A stretch of 64,000 bases of DNA from Marinobacter sp. SS5-14b. Its GTDB lineage: Bacteria; Pseudomonadota; Gammaproteobacteria; Pseudomonadales; Oleiphilaceae. A model generated the notes under the pieces. That model was not told the origin of the DNA and ran no database searches. It saw nothing but the letters and a program-made list of their open reading frames with translations. Of the stretch, positions 24,851-33,500 are shown piece after piece. The position numbers and the translations under genes are program-made. The stretch covers positions 62,001 through 126,000 of the forward strand of contig NZ_JASSVM010000006.1 in assembly GCF_030541005.1 (NCBI RefSeq), in the 5' to 3' direction. Every line of letters begins with the position of its first letter. The first letter of the stretch is position 1.

Positions 24851-26983
24851 ATGTCATTGCCCTCTGGAAACAACTGGACGCTTTTCGTGCAGCGCCTTGC
24901 CCATCTTGGCCACCGCCGCCTGGTACTGGTGGAAGGTGAGCCAGAGTGGGGGCGTGCCTGGGTGGCTGCCCGACTGGCGGCGTTTGAGGCCGCTGAGGTG
25001 CTCTGGGTCGGTGATGCGGATGATGCCAGTCGGGCCGGTGTTCGTGGTATTGCGTCGAAGGAGTACAAGCGCTGGCTGGGGCAGGAAACCGGTGTGTTGG
25101 TGTGGGATGGCTGGCAGGGTAATCCGCCGGATGGGTTGGCGGCGTTGGCGGGTACGTTGAAGGCCGGTGGTTTGTTGTTCTGGCTGATGCCGCCGCTTGA
25201 GGACTGGTCGGGTTTTGTGGATGCGGATTATTCAAGGACCGGGCTGGAGCGGGCTTCGGAGCATCCGTTTGCGGCGCGGTTGGCGCGGGTTCTTGCGGCT
25301 GATGCGGAGGTGATCCGGATTCGGCCCGGGGCGGAGGCGTTGCCGGCTCTGCCGGTAACGGGGGCTGAGGCGGCGCCGTTTGAGCCCATCACCACGGATG
25401 AGCAGTCGCAGTTGGTTACCCGATTGGTGCGCTTCGGGCTGGGGCGTCGTCGTCGGCCCTTGGTGGTGACGGCGGATCGGGGGCGGGGTAAGTCGGCGGC
25501 CTTGGGGATGGCAGCGGCGGAGTTGTTGATGGCAGGGCGTGAGCAGATTTTGGTGACGGCGCCTTCTGCAGAAAATTTGCAGAGCTTTTTCCGTCATGCC
25601 GCAGAGCGTCTTGGCGATCGGTTGGCAAGCCAGTCTGGCACGGCGTTGGTGTTGGCTGACGGGCGGTCGATCCGGTTTTTGCCGGTGCAGGATTTGCTGC
25701 TGCACAAACCGGAAGCCGAGGTGGTGATGGTGGATGAAGCCGCCGGCATTCCGGCCCATTGGTTGCGGGATATTTTACTGGGCTGGCCGAGGGTGGCGTT
25801 TGCCAGCACAGTGCACGGCTATGAAGGCACGGGGCGTGGCTTTTCGATTCGTTTTCGGCAGGTGCTGGATCGGGAAACACCGCACTGGCAGTCGGTCAGT
25901 TTACGTCAGCCTGTGCGCTGGGCGGGGGGCGATCCGCTGGAGCGGCTGGTGTCGGATCTGTTTTTGCTGTCGGCAGAAAGCCCAGACGGCGCAAAGCCTT
26001 CGCCTGAGGATGTGGTCATTGAGCCCTGGCACCCGGCCAGCGCCAGCGAAAAGGAGCTTTCCGAGGCGTTTGGCTTGCTGGTGGATGCCCACTATCGAAC
26101 GACGCCTGCGGATTTGCGCCAGTGGCTGGATGATCCGGGCGCGCAAAGTTGGCGGGCGATGTGTGATGGGGTGACCGTGGGGGTGCTTTGGGCGTCGGTT
26201 GAAGGCGGTATGAATCCGGAGCTGGCGGATCACGTGGCAAAGGGCCTGCGTAGACCCCGCGGGCATATGTTGGCGCAATCTCTGGCTAGCCACGCCGGCT
26301 TTCCGGAGGCGGCTGTTCAGAAGCTGCTCAGAGTGGTGCGGGTGGCTGTTTCGGAACCGGTCCGTGACATGGGGATTGGTCAGCGCCTGGTGGCTGCCGC
26401 GTTGGCCACCTGTGAGCGCCAGGGTCTGGATGCTTTGGGGACCAGCTTTGGCGGCGACTCGGGGTTACTGGCGTTCTGGCGAGCCTGTGGTTTGTGTGTG
26501 GTTCGGTTGGGGTTGCGGCAAGAAGCCAGTACCGGGGAATATCCGGTGCAGATGCTGTGCGGGGCGTCAGTGCGGGGGGCGGATCTGGTGCAACGGTTGC
26601 GCCATCGGTTTGCCCGGTACTGGCCGGTTTTGTTGCCCCGTCAATGGCCTGGTCTGGCCCCGGATTTAACGGGCGCTGTTGGTGCTGATTTGCCCGCCCG
26701 GGGTGTTCTGGATACCGATGATAAGCGTGACCTTGCAGGTTTTTCCGAAGGTTACCGTGGCTTTGAGCTAACTTTACCCTTGTTGCGGGAACTGGAGGGG
26801 TGCTCCGGTGTGATGGCGTGGCTGCCGGAGCAGTCGGATTATCCGTTGTGGTGTCGGGCGGTCAGCCAGGGCTGGCCATGGCAGCGAATTCAGGCGGCGG
26901 GGCTGTGCTCCGGGCAGAGGGACGGCGAATTACGGCTGCGCAGACTGGTGTGTCAACTTGTGCAAAACGGGCCGGAGTTGTGA
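24851..26983 (+). CDS. tmcA: tRNA(Met) cytidine acetyltransferase TmcA
   Basis: A 710-residue enzyme that makes N4-acetylcytidine at the wobble base of elongator tRNA-Met using acetyl-CoA and ATP. Domains run in the family order: an N-terminal DUF1726 region, a helicase-like domain (Walker A TADRGRGKSAALG, Walker B VMVDEAAGIP, and STVHGYEGTGRGF), a GNAT acetyltransferase region (VRVAVSEPVRDMGIGQRLV) and a C-terminal tRNA-binding tail. Length fits TmcA (E. coli 671). The ATG at 24851 is preceded by GGAG about 12 nt upstream inside a potential hairpin, so initiation may be modulated. Local G/T-rich codon use is stronger than in neighbours. Confidence 0.93.
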   Translation: MSLPSGNNWTLFVQRLAHLGHRRLVLVEGEPEWGRAWVAARLAAFEAAEVLWVGDADDASRAGVRGIASKEYKRWLGQETGVLVWDGWQGNPPDGLAALAGTLKAGGLLFWLMPPLEDWSGFVDADYSRTGLERASEHPFAARLARVLAADAEVIRIRPGAEALPALPVTGAEAAPFEPITTDEQSQLVTRLVRFGLGRRRRPLVVTADRGRGKSAALGMAAAELLMAGREQILVTAPSAENLQSFFRHAAERLGDRLASQSGTALVLADGRSIRFLPVQDLLLHKPEAEVVMVDEAAGIPAHWLRDILLGWPRVAFASTVHGYEGTGRGFSIRFRQVLDRETPHWQSVSLRQPVRWAGGDPLERLVSDLFLLSAESPDGAKPSPEDVVIEPWHPASASEKELSEAFGLLVDAHYRTTPADLRQWLDDPGAQSWRAMCDGVTVGVLWASVEGGMNPELADHVAKGLRRPRGHMLAQSLASHAGFPEAAVQKLLRVVRVAVSEPVRDMGIGQRLVAAALATCERQGLDALGTSFGGDSGLLAFWRACGLCVVRLGLRQEASTGEYPVQMLCGASVRGADLVQRLRHRFARYWPVLLPRQWPGLAPDLTGAVGADLPARGVLDTDDKRDLAGFSEGYRGFELTLPLLRELEGCSGVMAWLPEQSDYPLWCRAVSQGWPWQRIQAAGLCSGQRDGELRLRRLVCQLVQNGPEL

Positions 26984-26989
26984 CCAGTT

Positions 26990-27001
26990 CGATTTAAATC
27001 G
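26990..27001. promoter_or_regulatory. 12-bp perfect palindrome, possible operator
   Basis: CGATTTAAATCG at 26990-27001 is a perfect palindrome between tmcA and the ankyrin lipoprotein gene, 50 bp before the latter's ATG. It could be a regulator site or a chance AT-rich palindrome; no matching second copy was noticed. Confidence 0.3.
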
Positions 27002-27050
27002 GGCGATTTGCTGCCCAGAATAGCCAAACATTAATAAGAGACTCAGGACT

Positions 27051-27635
27051 ATGGTCAGGGATGTGAGCAGATTTGGATATCTGGCGGGCTTTTTTGCGAT
27101 GTTGTTGCTGACTGCCTGCAGCACAACGAGCGACGCTCCGGAGCAGACGGACGCCCAGAATAGTGCGGCACTGATGTCGGCGGTTGAGGCGGATGAGGAC
27201 CGAGCCGTGCTTGATCTGTTGACCCAGGGCACGCCACCGGATCAACAGACGGCCGCTGGTAAAACGGCGCTGATGGTGGCAGCGGCCAATGGCAATCGTC
27301 GCATTGTGCGGCTTTTGCTGGCGGCGGGTGCTGAGGTGAATCGCCAGGATTCGGAGGGCTACACGCCGGTGATCCACGCTGCTGAGAGCGGCCACCTGTC
27401 GGTGGTCCGGGCGTTACTGGCGGCCGGGGCCAATGTGAATGTAAGTCAGGGCGGTGAATCGTTGTTGATGAAGGTGGTGGGCAGCGGCGATCTTCTCACT
27501 GCCGAGATGCTGCTGGCGGCGGGTGCCGATGTTCACTATCGGGGTGCGGATGGCCGTACCGCCCTGGATCTTGCCCGGTCCAGCAACAATCAGGACCTTG
27601 AAATGCTGCTGGTTCAGGCGGGCGCCGCCCGGTAA
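27051..27635 (+). CDS. Ankyrin-repeat lipoprotein
   Basis: A 194-residue protein with a lipoprotein signal peptide (FFAMLLLTACSTT, lipidated Cys23) and about four ankyrin repeats from residue 40 to the end, with typical TALMVAAANGNRRIVRLLLAAGA and similar helices. It should sit in the periplasm on the inner or outer membrane and act as a protein-binding module. Periplasmic ankyrin proteins such as AnkB are linked to oxidative-stress defence in some gammaproteobacteria, but no catalase or peroxidase is adjacent. No strong ribosome-binding site is visible. Partner unknown. Confidence 0.88.
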   Translation: MVRDVSRFGYLAGFFAMLLLTACSTTSDAPEQTDAQNSAALMSAVEADEDRAVLDLLTQGTPPDQQTAAGKTALMVAAANGNRRIVRLLLAAGAEVNRQDSEGYTPVIHAAESGHLSVVRALLAAGANVNVSQGGESLLMKVVGSGDLLTAEMLLAAGADVHYRGADGRTALDLARSSNNQDLEMLLVQAGAAR

Positions 27636-27660
27636 ATCCGGGCGGTAGCCGGTTCGGGGC

Positions 27661-28764
27661 TTAGTCGAGCCCCATGGGGTCGGTCAGGTCATCCCACTCC
27701 GGCTGAAAATGTTGTTCCACCATCGCCTCGGGCACGTCGGCAACGGTGGGGTAAGACCAGTCGGGTGACTGGTCTTTATCAACCAGCAAGGCCCGTATGC
27801 CTTCGGCAAGATCAGGCCGGCGGGTGCATTCCAGGGCCATTGCCAATTCCATTCGGAAAACGTCTTTCAAGGACATTTGCTGCCCTTTCCTTAACTGGTT
27901 CCAGATCAGCCAGGCGGTCACCGGGCAGCCTTGGCGCAATGTCTGCGTGCAGTTTTGCCACCAGGGGTCATCACTTTCAGCTGCCAGCAGCTGCCCGACA
28001 ATCGCGGGCAGTTCGGTGCCTGACGTCAGCTTGGCAATGGTTTGCTCGTGCTGCTCCAGATGGCCCGGCGCCAGGGCTCGGTAGTCCAGAGCTTCCATCT
28101 GGTGTAGAAGACGAAACAATCGGTTGTCGTCCGCCGCCGGCTCGCCTCGCCAGCGCTCGTCCTGAAGTTTTGCCAGCAGGATGTCGATCTGACCGGGTTC
28201 AATCACCATGTCGGCCAGGCCTACTCGCAGGGAGTCGGCCACGTTCAGCCGCGCGCCGGTCAGCCCCATAAACAAACCAAGACGCCCGGGCAGGCGGTTC
28301 AGGAACCAGCTGGCGCCAACATCCGGGAACAGGCCAATACTGATTTCCGGCATCGCCAGGGTGACGTCCGGCGTGACCAGCCGATAGCGACAGGCCGATA
28401 ACAACCCCAGTCCGCCGCCCATCACAATGCCTCGGGCGACGCCGACAACCGGTTTGGGGAAACGGTGCAGGCTGTAGTTCAGCCGGTACTCAGCGGTAAA
28501 GAAACGCCCGGGTGCCTCGGTATCCCCCTTGCCCGTCAAGCCATCGTATAGTGCCTTGATGTTACCCCCGGCGCAGAACGCCCGATCGCCACTGCCGCGC
28601 AGCACCACCAGACAAATCCGGCTGTCGTCGGTCCACTGGTCGAGCGCGTGCTGGGCCTGATTCACCATGTCTTCGGTCAGCGCGTTGAGCGTTTTGGGCG
28701 AATTTAGTGTCAGCAGGCCGATGTGGCCTTCCCGGCAGGCGAGTTCCTGGACCTCTACTGGCAT
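27661..28764 (-). CDS. Enoyl-CoA hydratase/isomerase family, 3-hydroxyisobutyryl-CoA hydrolase-like
   Basis: A 367-residue crotonase-fold protein. The CoA/oxyanion segments are FCAGGNIKALYDG and VMGGGLGLLSACRYR, followed by MPEISIGLFPDVGASWFL, characteristic of the 3-hydroxyisobutyryl-CoA hydrolase (HIBCH, ECH_2) branch, and an extended C-terminal region ending QPEWDDLTDPMGLD. HIBCH acts in valine breakdown; a short-chain enoyl-CoA hydratase role cannot be excluded. The ATG at 28764 has GGAG 9 nt upstream. An in-frame extension to 28863 exists but lacks support. No other valine-catabolism gene is adjacent. Confidence 0.85.
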   Translation of the reverse strand: MPVEVQELACREGHIGLLTLNSPKTLNALTEDMVNQAQHALDQWTDDSRICLVVLRGSGDRAFCAGGNIKALYDGLTGKGDTEAPGRFFTAEYRLNYSLHRFPKPVVGVARGIVMGGGLGLLSACRYRLVTPDVTLAMPEISIGLFPDVGASWFLNRLPGRLGLFMGLTGARLNVADSLRVGLADMVIEPGQIDILLAKLQDERWRGEPAADDNRLFRLLHQMEALDYRALAPGHLEQHEQTIAKLTSGTELPAIVGQLLAAESDDPWWQNCTQTLRQGCPVTAWLIWNQLRKGQQMSLKDVFRMELAMALECTRRPDLAEGIRALLVDKDQSPDWSYPTVADVPEAMVEQHFQPEWDDLTDPMGLD

Positions 28765-28884
28765 GGACGATGTCTCCGGCGAATCTATCACTTTGTGTGT
28801 ATTGGTGGTTTGTGCGTAATGTCTTACAGTCTGTTCAAGAGTAAAACGGGACCATGGTCGCACGAATGTCCTTGATCTATCACA

Positions 28885-28913
28885 TTTGAGCTCTGGATAT
28901 GCTGTGCTATAAG
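28885..28913 (+). promoter_or_regulatory. Candidate sigma-70 promoter for cytochrome c gene
   Basis: TTTGAG (28885-28890) and TATAAG (28908-28913) are separated by 17 bp and lie 67 bp before the cytochrome ATG. Both hexamers are near consensus. Judged by eye only. Confidence 0.4.
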
Positions 28914-28979
28914 TGAAGTCTGGATTTGGTTCGGTTTGAAGCCGACTATAAAACGTAAAATGATGAGAGGGTTAACTCC

Positions 28980-29312
28980 ATGAATCTGAAACACTTTGCA
29001 GTTGCTGGTTTGTTCGCACTGGGCGCCGCGGCTCCAGCCGCCTCCATGGCAGCAGACGTTGAAGCAGGTAAGGCCAAAGCTGGCGTATGCGCTGCTTGCC
29101 ACGGCCAGAACGGTATTTCCCAGGTGCCGGTATACCCGAACCTGGCAGGCCAGAAAGAACAGTACCTGGTTGCTTCTCTGAAGGCCTACAAAGCCGGCCA
29201 GCGCAAAGGTGGCCAGGCGCCTGTCATGCAGGGCCAGGCGACCGGTCTGAGCGATGACGACATCGCCAACCTGGCCGCTTACTACGCCAGCCTGCCAGCC
29301 GGCGGTAAGTAA
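28980..29312 (+). CDS. Periplasmic class I cytochrome c (c4/c5-like, monoheme)
   Basis: A 110-residue protein with a Sec signal peptide (cleavage after ASMA, about residue 24) and one heme-attachment motif CAACH at 37-41. The likely distal ligand is Met83 in APVMQGQ. The mature form is about 86 residues, half the size of diheme cytochrome c4, with c4-like features ([23 protein letters not shown]). It should shuttle electrons in the periplasm to a terminal oxidase or reductase. GAGAGGG precedes the ATG by about 9 nt. It is monocistronic, with a hairpin 33 bp after the stop. Confidence 0.92.
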   Translation: MNLKHFAVAGLFALGAAAPAASMAADVEAGKAKAGVCAACHGQNGISQVPVYPNLAGQKEQYLVASLKAYKAGQRKGGQAPVMQGQATGLSDDDIANLAAYYASLPAGGK

Positions 29313-29345
29313 GAGGTACCTGGCTGCCCGTTAGCCAGTGTATTG

Positions 29346-29373
29346 CAGTGGTGCGGCTCAGGCCGCACCACTG
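29346..29373. terminator. 12-bp hairpin with the ppnN stop codon in the loop
   Basis: CAGTGGTGCGGC (29346-29357) pairs perfectly with GCCGCACCACTG (29362-29373) around a TCAG loop. It lies between the convergent cytochrome c and ppnN genes and includes the last ppnN codons; the ppnN TGA (29358-29360) is in the loop. No clear T-run follows on either strand, so it is a probable transcript-end hairpin rather than a textbook terminator. Confidence 0.65.
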
Positions 29374-30740
29374 ACAATCCGGTAGCAAGGCCGATAGGCC
29401 GATGAACCGGGTAGCTTCATTCTGTTCTGTTCGACAAACTGCTCCAGCATCGCTTCCAGTGGCTTGATCAGTGTCGGGTCTCCGGCGATCTCAAACGGCC
29501 CCTTTTCCTGAATCTGTCGAATCCCGCTTTCCTTCACGTTACCGGCAACAATACCGCTGAATGCCTTGCGCAGATTGGCGGCAATCAAATGGGGTGGCTG
29601 GTCACGGTGCAGTTCCAGGGCCCGCATGTTGCTGTGGCTGGGCTCGAACGGTAACTGGAACACCGGGTCAATTTTCAGCATCCAGTTAAAGTAGTAGGCA
29701 TCCTGCATGGCACGGCGGAAGGTTTCGACATCTTTCATGCCCTGCTTCATGGTCTGCGCCACACGTTCAGGGTCATCAATGATGATTTCGTATTTACTGG
29801 CGGCATCATCACCCAGAGCGTTGCGGATGAACTGATCGATCATCTCGAAATAGTCGGCGTTCTCCTTGCGCCCGGTAAACACCACCGGGAAGGGCAGATC
29901 GGCGTTGTCGGGGTGCAGCAAGATGCCCAGAAGGTACAGAATCTCTTCCGCTGTGCCCACTCCGCCAGGGAACACGATGACACCGTGGCCGCAGCGCACA
30001 AACGCTTCCAGACGCTTTTCGATGTCCGGCATGATCACCAGCTCATTGACGATCGGGTTCGGAGCTTCAGCACCGATAATGCCGGGCTCGGTAATGCCAA
30101 TGTAGCGGCCATTCTTGACCCGTTGCTTGGCATGGCCAATGGTGGCGCCTTTCATCGGACCTTTCATGGCACCGGGCCCGCAACCGGTGCAGATGCTCAG
30201 CGCCCGCAAGCCCAGCTGGTGGCCTACGTCTTTGCTGTACTGGTATTCGTCGTGGCCGATGGAGTGGCCACCCCAGCACACCACAATATCCGGTTGCCGG
30301 CCGGGCTCAAGCACCCGGGCATTTCTGAGAATGTGGAACACCAGATTGGTGAGGTCTTCCGGGCTGTCTTTTCGGAAACCCGCCACGTAGTTGGGAATGG
30401 AATGGCTGTAAACAATATCCCGCAACACCGAGAACAGGTGCTCGCGGATCGCCCGCAGCATTTCGCCATCGACAAAGGCGTGGCCCGGCGCATTGATCAG
30501 CTCCAGTTTCAGTCCCCTGGGCTGGGGTACAAGGCGCACGTCGAAATCCGAATGGGCCTCCATCAGTTCTTTACAGTCATCGGTTTCTACGCCGGTATTG
30601 AGCACGGCCAGGGCACACTGGCGGAACAAGCGGTAAAGACCACCCTCGCTCTTGTCCTTGAGACGGTTGACCTCGTGGTTGGAAAGAATCTCGAGGCTGC
30701 CCTCCGGAGAAACCAGGGCATTCATGGTGGATTCGGTCAT
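29358..30740 (-). CDS. ppnN: Nucleotide 5'-monophosphate nucleosidase PpnN (LOG family)
   Basis: A 460-residue PpnN (YgdH) homologue. It has the N-terminal PpnN-specific domain (LEILSNHEVNRLKDK), a central Rossmann LOG domain with GCGPGAMKGPMKGA and FPGGVGTAEEILYLLG, and a C-terminal domain. In E. coli PpnN hydrolyses purine and pyrimidine 5'-NMPs to base and ribose-5-phosphate and is activated by (p)ppGpp. The same frame stays open to 31541 across the start of thiI, but homology to PpnN begins near the ATG at 30740, which has AGGAG upstream. It is divergent from thiI. Confidence 0.92.
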   Translation of the reverse strand: MTESTMNALVSPEGSLEILSNHEVNRLKDKSEGGLYRLFRQCALAVLNTGVETDDCKELMEAHSDFDVRLVPQPRGLKLELINAPGHAFVDGEMLRAIREHLFSVLRDIVYSHSIPNYVAGFRKDSPEDLTNLVFHILRNARVLEPGRQPDIVVCWGGHSIGHDEYQYSKDVGHQLGLRALSICTGCGPGAMKGPMKGATIGHAKQRVKNGRYIGITEPGIIGAEAPNPIVNELVIMPDIEKRLEAFVRCGHGVIVFPGGVGTAEEILYLLGILLHPDNADLPFPVVFTGRKENADYFEMIDQFIRNALGDDAASKYEIIIDDPERVAQTMKQGMKDVETFRRAMQDAYYFNWMLKIDPVFQLPFEPSHSNMRALELHRDQPPHLIAANLRKAFSGIVAGNVKESGIRQIQEKGPFEIAGDPTLIKPLEAMLEQFVEQNRMKLPGSSAYRPCYRIVSGAA

Positions 30741-30863
30741 CGGTTGTGGAGCTCCTGAGTGTTTCGGCAATGACGGATTTTGTTCATATCTGTCTACAGG
30801 GTACACTAAGTCGTTTCCGCGCTTTACGCTACCCGACGTTATTCCGACCAAAGTCCCTATTTT

Positions 30864-32318
30864 ATGAAATTGCTGATTCGCCCCGCCGCTGAAGTGGCCA
30901 TCAAAAGTAAACCCGTTCGCCAGCAGCAAATGCGCCAGTTGCGACAAAACATTCGCAAGATTCTGGTTCGGCTGGACCCGGAAATCCGGGTGGATGGCAG
31001 CTGGGACAGGGTAGACATCGAGGTGCCCGAAGGTCGAGGCCTGGCATCCCCGGTGATTGATGAGCTGACGCGTATTCCGGGCATCTCCACCATTCAGGAA
31101 ATCGGTGTCTTTCCGTTTGTCGATATTGCTGACGTGAGTGCCAAGGCGATCGATGCCTATGCCGATCGCCTGAAAGGCAAAACTTTTGTGGTCCGGGCGC
31201 GCCGCCTCGGCGACCACGACTTCCGTTCTATCGATCTTGAACGAGCGGTGGGCGGGGCTCTGCTGCAGGCCTCTGACGCCCGGGGCGTGGATTTGAAGAA
31301 TCCCGAGATGGAAGTACGCATTGAGGTCAAAGACGACCAGTATCACATTGCCCATCGTCGCCACGAGGGCGCCGGCGGTTATCCTATCGGTACGGTTGAG
31401 ACTGTGATGACGCTGATTTCCGGCGGCTATGATTCCTCGGTAGCCGCCTATTTGATGATGCGCCGGGGTATTCGCAGTCACTTTCTGTTTTTCAATCTGG
31501 GCGGCGACGCCCATGAGGTGGGTGTTCGTCAGGTGGTGCACTACCTGTGGGAGCGTTACGGGTCATCCCATAATGTGAAGTTTATTTCGGTGCCGTTCGA
31601 AGGCGTCGTGGCCGAAATCATGAGGTCGGTGAATCACCGTCATTGGGGCGTAGTGCTAAAACGCCAGATGCTGAAGGCCGCCGCTGAAATAGGCCGTTAT
31701 TACAACGCCACAGGCCTGGTGATGGGGGATGCGGTCGCCCAGGTGTCGAGCCAGACCCTCACCAACCTGAACGTGGTGGACCGGGCCAGCGACGAAGTGG
31801 TGCTGCGCCCGCTGATCGCCATGGATAAACAGGAGATCATCCGCATTGCCCGGGAGATCGGCACCGAGCCCTTTGCCCGCAACATGCCGGAATACTGTGG
31901 TGTGATTTCCAGCAAGCCGGTCACCCGAGCCAAACTGCACCGGGTCGAGGAAGAAGAAACAAAGATGGATTCGAGTGTTCTGGCTCAGGCGGTTCTTGAT
32001 CGCACCGATGTGATGGTTAACCAGCTGCTGGACAGCATCGTCACGCCCGAAGAAGTAGAGCTGGTTCAGACACCCGCCGTGGATGATGTGATTATCGATG
32101 TGCGCCACCCGTCGGAGGAGGAGCGCTCACCCCTTGCGCTGACCAACAACGAAGTGCTGAAAATTCCGTTCTACGAAATCAGTCAGCAGATAGCCGGCCT
32201 GCCAGCAAACCGGCAATACCTGCTCTACTGCGATCGGGGCACCATGAGCCGTATGCACGCCGGCCACCTGAAGGCCGACGGCCACGGTAATGTGAAGGTA
32301 TACGCGCCCGCGTTCTAA
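30864..32318 (+). CDS. thiI: tRNA 4-thiouridine synthase ThiI with rhodanese domain
   Basis: A 484-residue ThiI. It has an N-terminal ferredoxin-like/THUMP region (to about 165), a PP-loop pyrophosphatase domain with SGGYDSSVAAY, and a C-terminal rhodanese domain whose catalytic Cys456 lies in LLYCDRGTMS. The disulfide partner Cys345 is in EYCGVIS. Both match E. coli ThiI, so the protein should install 4-thiouridine at tRNA position 8 and may supply sulfur for thiamine thiazole. It is divergent from ppnN, and its stop codon overlaps that of the convergent amidohydrolase gene by 2 nt. Confidence 0.95.
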   Translation: MKLLIRPAAEVAIKSKPVRQQQMRQLRQNIRKILVRLDPEIRVDGSWDRVDIEVPEGRGLASPVIDELTRIPGISTIQEIGVFPFVDIADVSAKAIDAYADRLKGKTFVVRARRLGDHDFRSIDLERAVGGALLQASDARGVDLKNPEMEVRIEVKDDQYHIAHRRHEGAGGYPIGTVETVMTLISGGYDSSVAAYLMMRRGIRSHFLFFNLGGDAHEVGVRQVVHYLWERYGSSHNVKFISVPFEGVVAEIMRSVNHRHWGVVLKRQMLKAAAEIGRYYNATGLVMGDAVAQVSSQTLTNLNVVDRASDEVVLRPLIAMDKQEIIRIAREIGTEPFARNMPEYCGVISSKPVTRAKLHRVEEEETKMDSSVLAQAVLDRTDVMVNQLLDSIVTPEEVELVQTPAVDDVIIDVRHPSEEERSPLALTNNEVLKIPFYEISQQIAGLPANRQYLLYCDRGTMSRMHAGHLKADGHGNVKVYAPAF

Positions 32319-33328
32319 CCTTCCAGCCCCCGGACGAATTGCTGGACATTCTCACTGAGGGTGTCCAGATCATACCCCCCTTCCTGCACCACCAGTGTCG
32401 GCAGACCCAGCTGACGAATATGGGTGCTGAGTTTTTGGAAACCTTCTGACGATACCGATACTTTGGCCTGGGGGTCGTCTTTGTAGATGTCGAAGCCCAG
32501 GGTCAGAATCAGCACGTCCGGTTGGTACAGGCGCACCGCTGCCAGCGCTTCGTCCAGTTTGGCGAAGAAATCATCTTCACTGGAGCCGTGGGGCATGGGC
32601 AGGTTGATGTTGTAGCCTTCGCCTTCGCCTTCACCCCGCTCATCCTCGAAACCGCTGACCACCGGGTAAAAGTTGGTGGGGTCCCCGTGGATGGAGATGT
32701 AGAGCACATCGCTACGGTCGTAGAAAATCTCCTGAATGCCCTGGCCGTGATGCATGTCGGTATCCAGAATCACCGTGCGGGGAAAGCGGCTTTTCAAATG
32801 CTCTGCGGCAATGGCAGCGTTGTTCAGGTAGCAAAAGCCGCCTGCAGCGTCTTTCCGGGCGTGGTGGCCCGGCGGACGGCATACCGCATAGGCTGAGCGC
32901 TCACCTGCGATCAGTGCATCGGCTGCGCCAAGCGCCGTCTGGGCAGACCAGTAGGCGGCCTTCCAGGTGTTCTCGCCAATGGGACAGCTGCCATCCGCCA
33001 GGTAACGGGCGGCTTCCGCCAGAATGCCGCGCAGGGCATTGGGAGAGCGCACGAAGATGTTGGACATCACTTCATCGCCCCAGTCATCCATTTCCTTCCA
33101 GCGCCGATGAGCGGATTCGAGAAAGCGAAGGTAGCCGAGGTCATGCACTTTCGAAATCGGTGCGGCCCCCTGGTCTGCTGGCTGCAACACTGGAATGCCC
33201 AGTGCCTTGAGGCCTTCCAGCATCTGCTCGGTGCGATCAGGCACCTCCTGGGGTTGGCGCATCTGGCCCCGGGTAAAGTATGTCTTCGGTATGTGCAGAT
33301 CCTGTGAGGGATGGAAAAACGCTTTCAT
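32315..33328 (-). CDS. Acetylpolyamine amidohydrolase / histone-deacetylase-family protein
   Basis: A 337-residue arginase/deacetylase-fold zinc hydrolase. It has CRPPGHHA (catalytic His pair), VILDTDMHHGQGIQ (zinc ligands Asp and His), LGFDIYKDDP and VVQEGGYDLDTL, matching the bacterial acetylpolyamine amidohydrolase branch. These enzymes deacetylate acetylputrescine or acetylcadaverine. AGGAGG lies 6 nt before the ATG. It is divergent from a succinate-semialdehyde dehydrogenase gene, which supports a role in polyamine to GABA to succinate breakdown (inference). It overlaps thiI tail-to-tail by 4 bp. Confidence 0.88.
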   Translation of the reverse strand: MKAFFHPSQDLHIPKTYFTRGQMRQPQEVPDRTEQMLEGLKALGIPVLQPADQGAAPISKVHDLGYLRFLESAHRRWKEMDDWGDEVMSNIFVRSPNALRGILAEAARYLADGSCPIGENTWKAAYWSAQTALGAADALIAGERSAYAVCRPPGHHARKDAAGGFCYLNNAAIAAEHLKSRFPRTVILDTDMHHGQGIQEIFYDRSDVLYISIHGDPTNFYPVVSGFEDERGEGEGEGYNINLPMPHGSSEDDFFAKLDEALAAVRLYQPDVLILTLGFDIYKDDPQAKVSVSSEGFQKLSTHIRQLGLPTLVVQEGGYDLDTLSENVQQFVRGLEG

Positions 33329-33425
33329 GTCCGGCCTCCTTGGTTAGCTTCTTCGAGTATAGGCAGTGACACTACAGGGTCAAAAAATCGCCCGATACTT
33401 TACAGGCTGCCGCTGAGCTACCACT

Positions 33426-33500
33426 ATGAAAGGCACCAATGAATTTGTTGATCTGTCCCGCACCGGGGCAGCACCCGTTATTGAAGAGGAGACGAGATGA
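33426..33500 (+). CDS. Possible 24-codon upstream ORF coupled to gabD
   Basis: An ATG at 33426 opens a 24-codon frame (begins MKGTNEFVDLSR, ends IEEETR) whose TGA overlaps the gabD ATG (ATGA at 33497-33500). The gabD ribosome-binding GAGGAG lies inside it. No good Shine-Dalgarno precedes the small ORF itself. It could be a leader peptide controlling gabD by translational coupling, or chance; length and composition alone do not decide. Confidence 0.3.
   Translation: MKGTNEFVDLSRTGAAPVIEEETR

Noticed and set aside
30741..31541. In-frame N-terminal extension of ppnN by 267 codons across the start of thiI
   Set aside because: PpnN homology begins at the ATG near 30740, the extension is exactly antisense to conserved thiI sequence, and it shows no recognisable domain.
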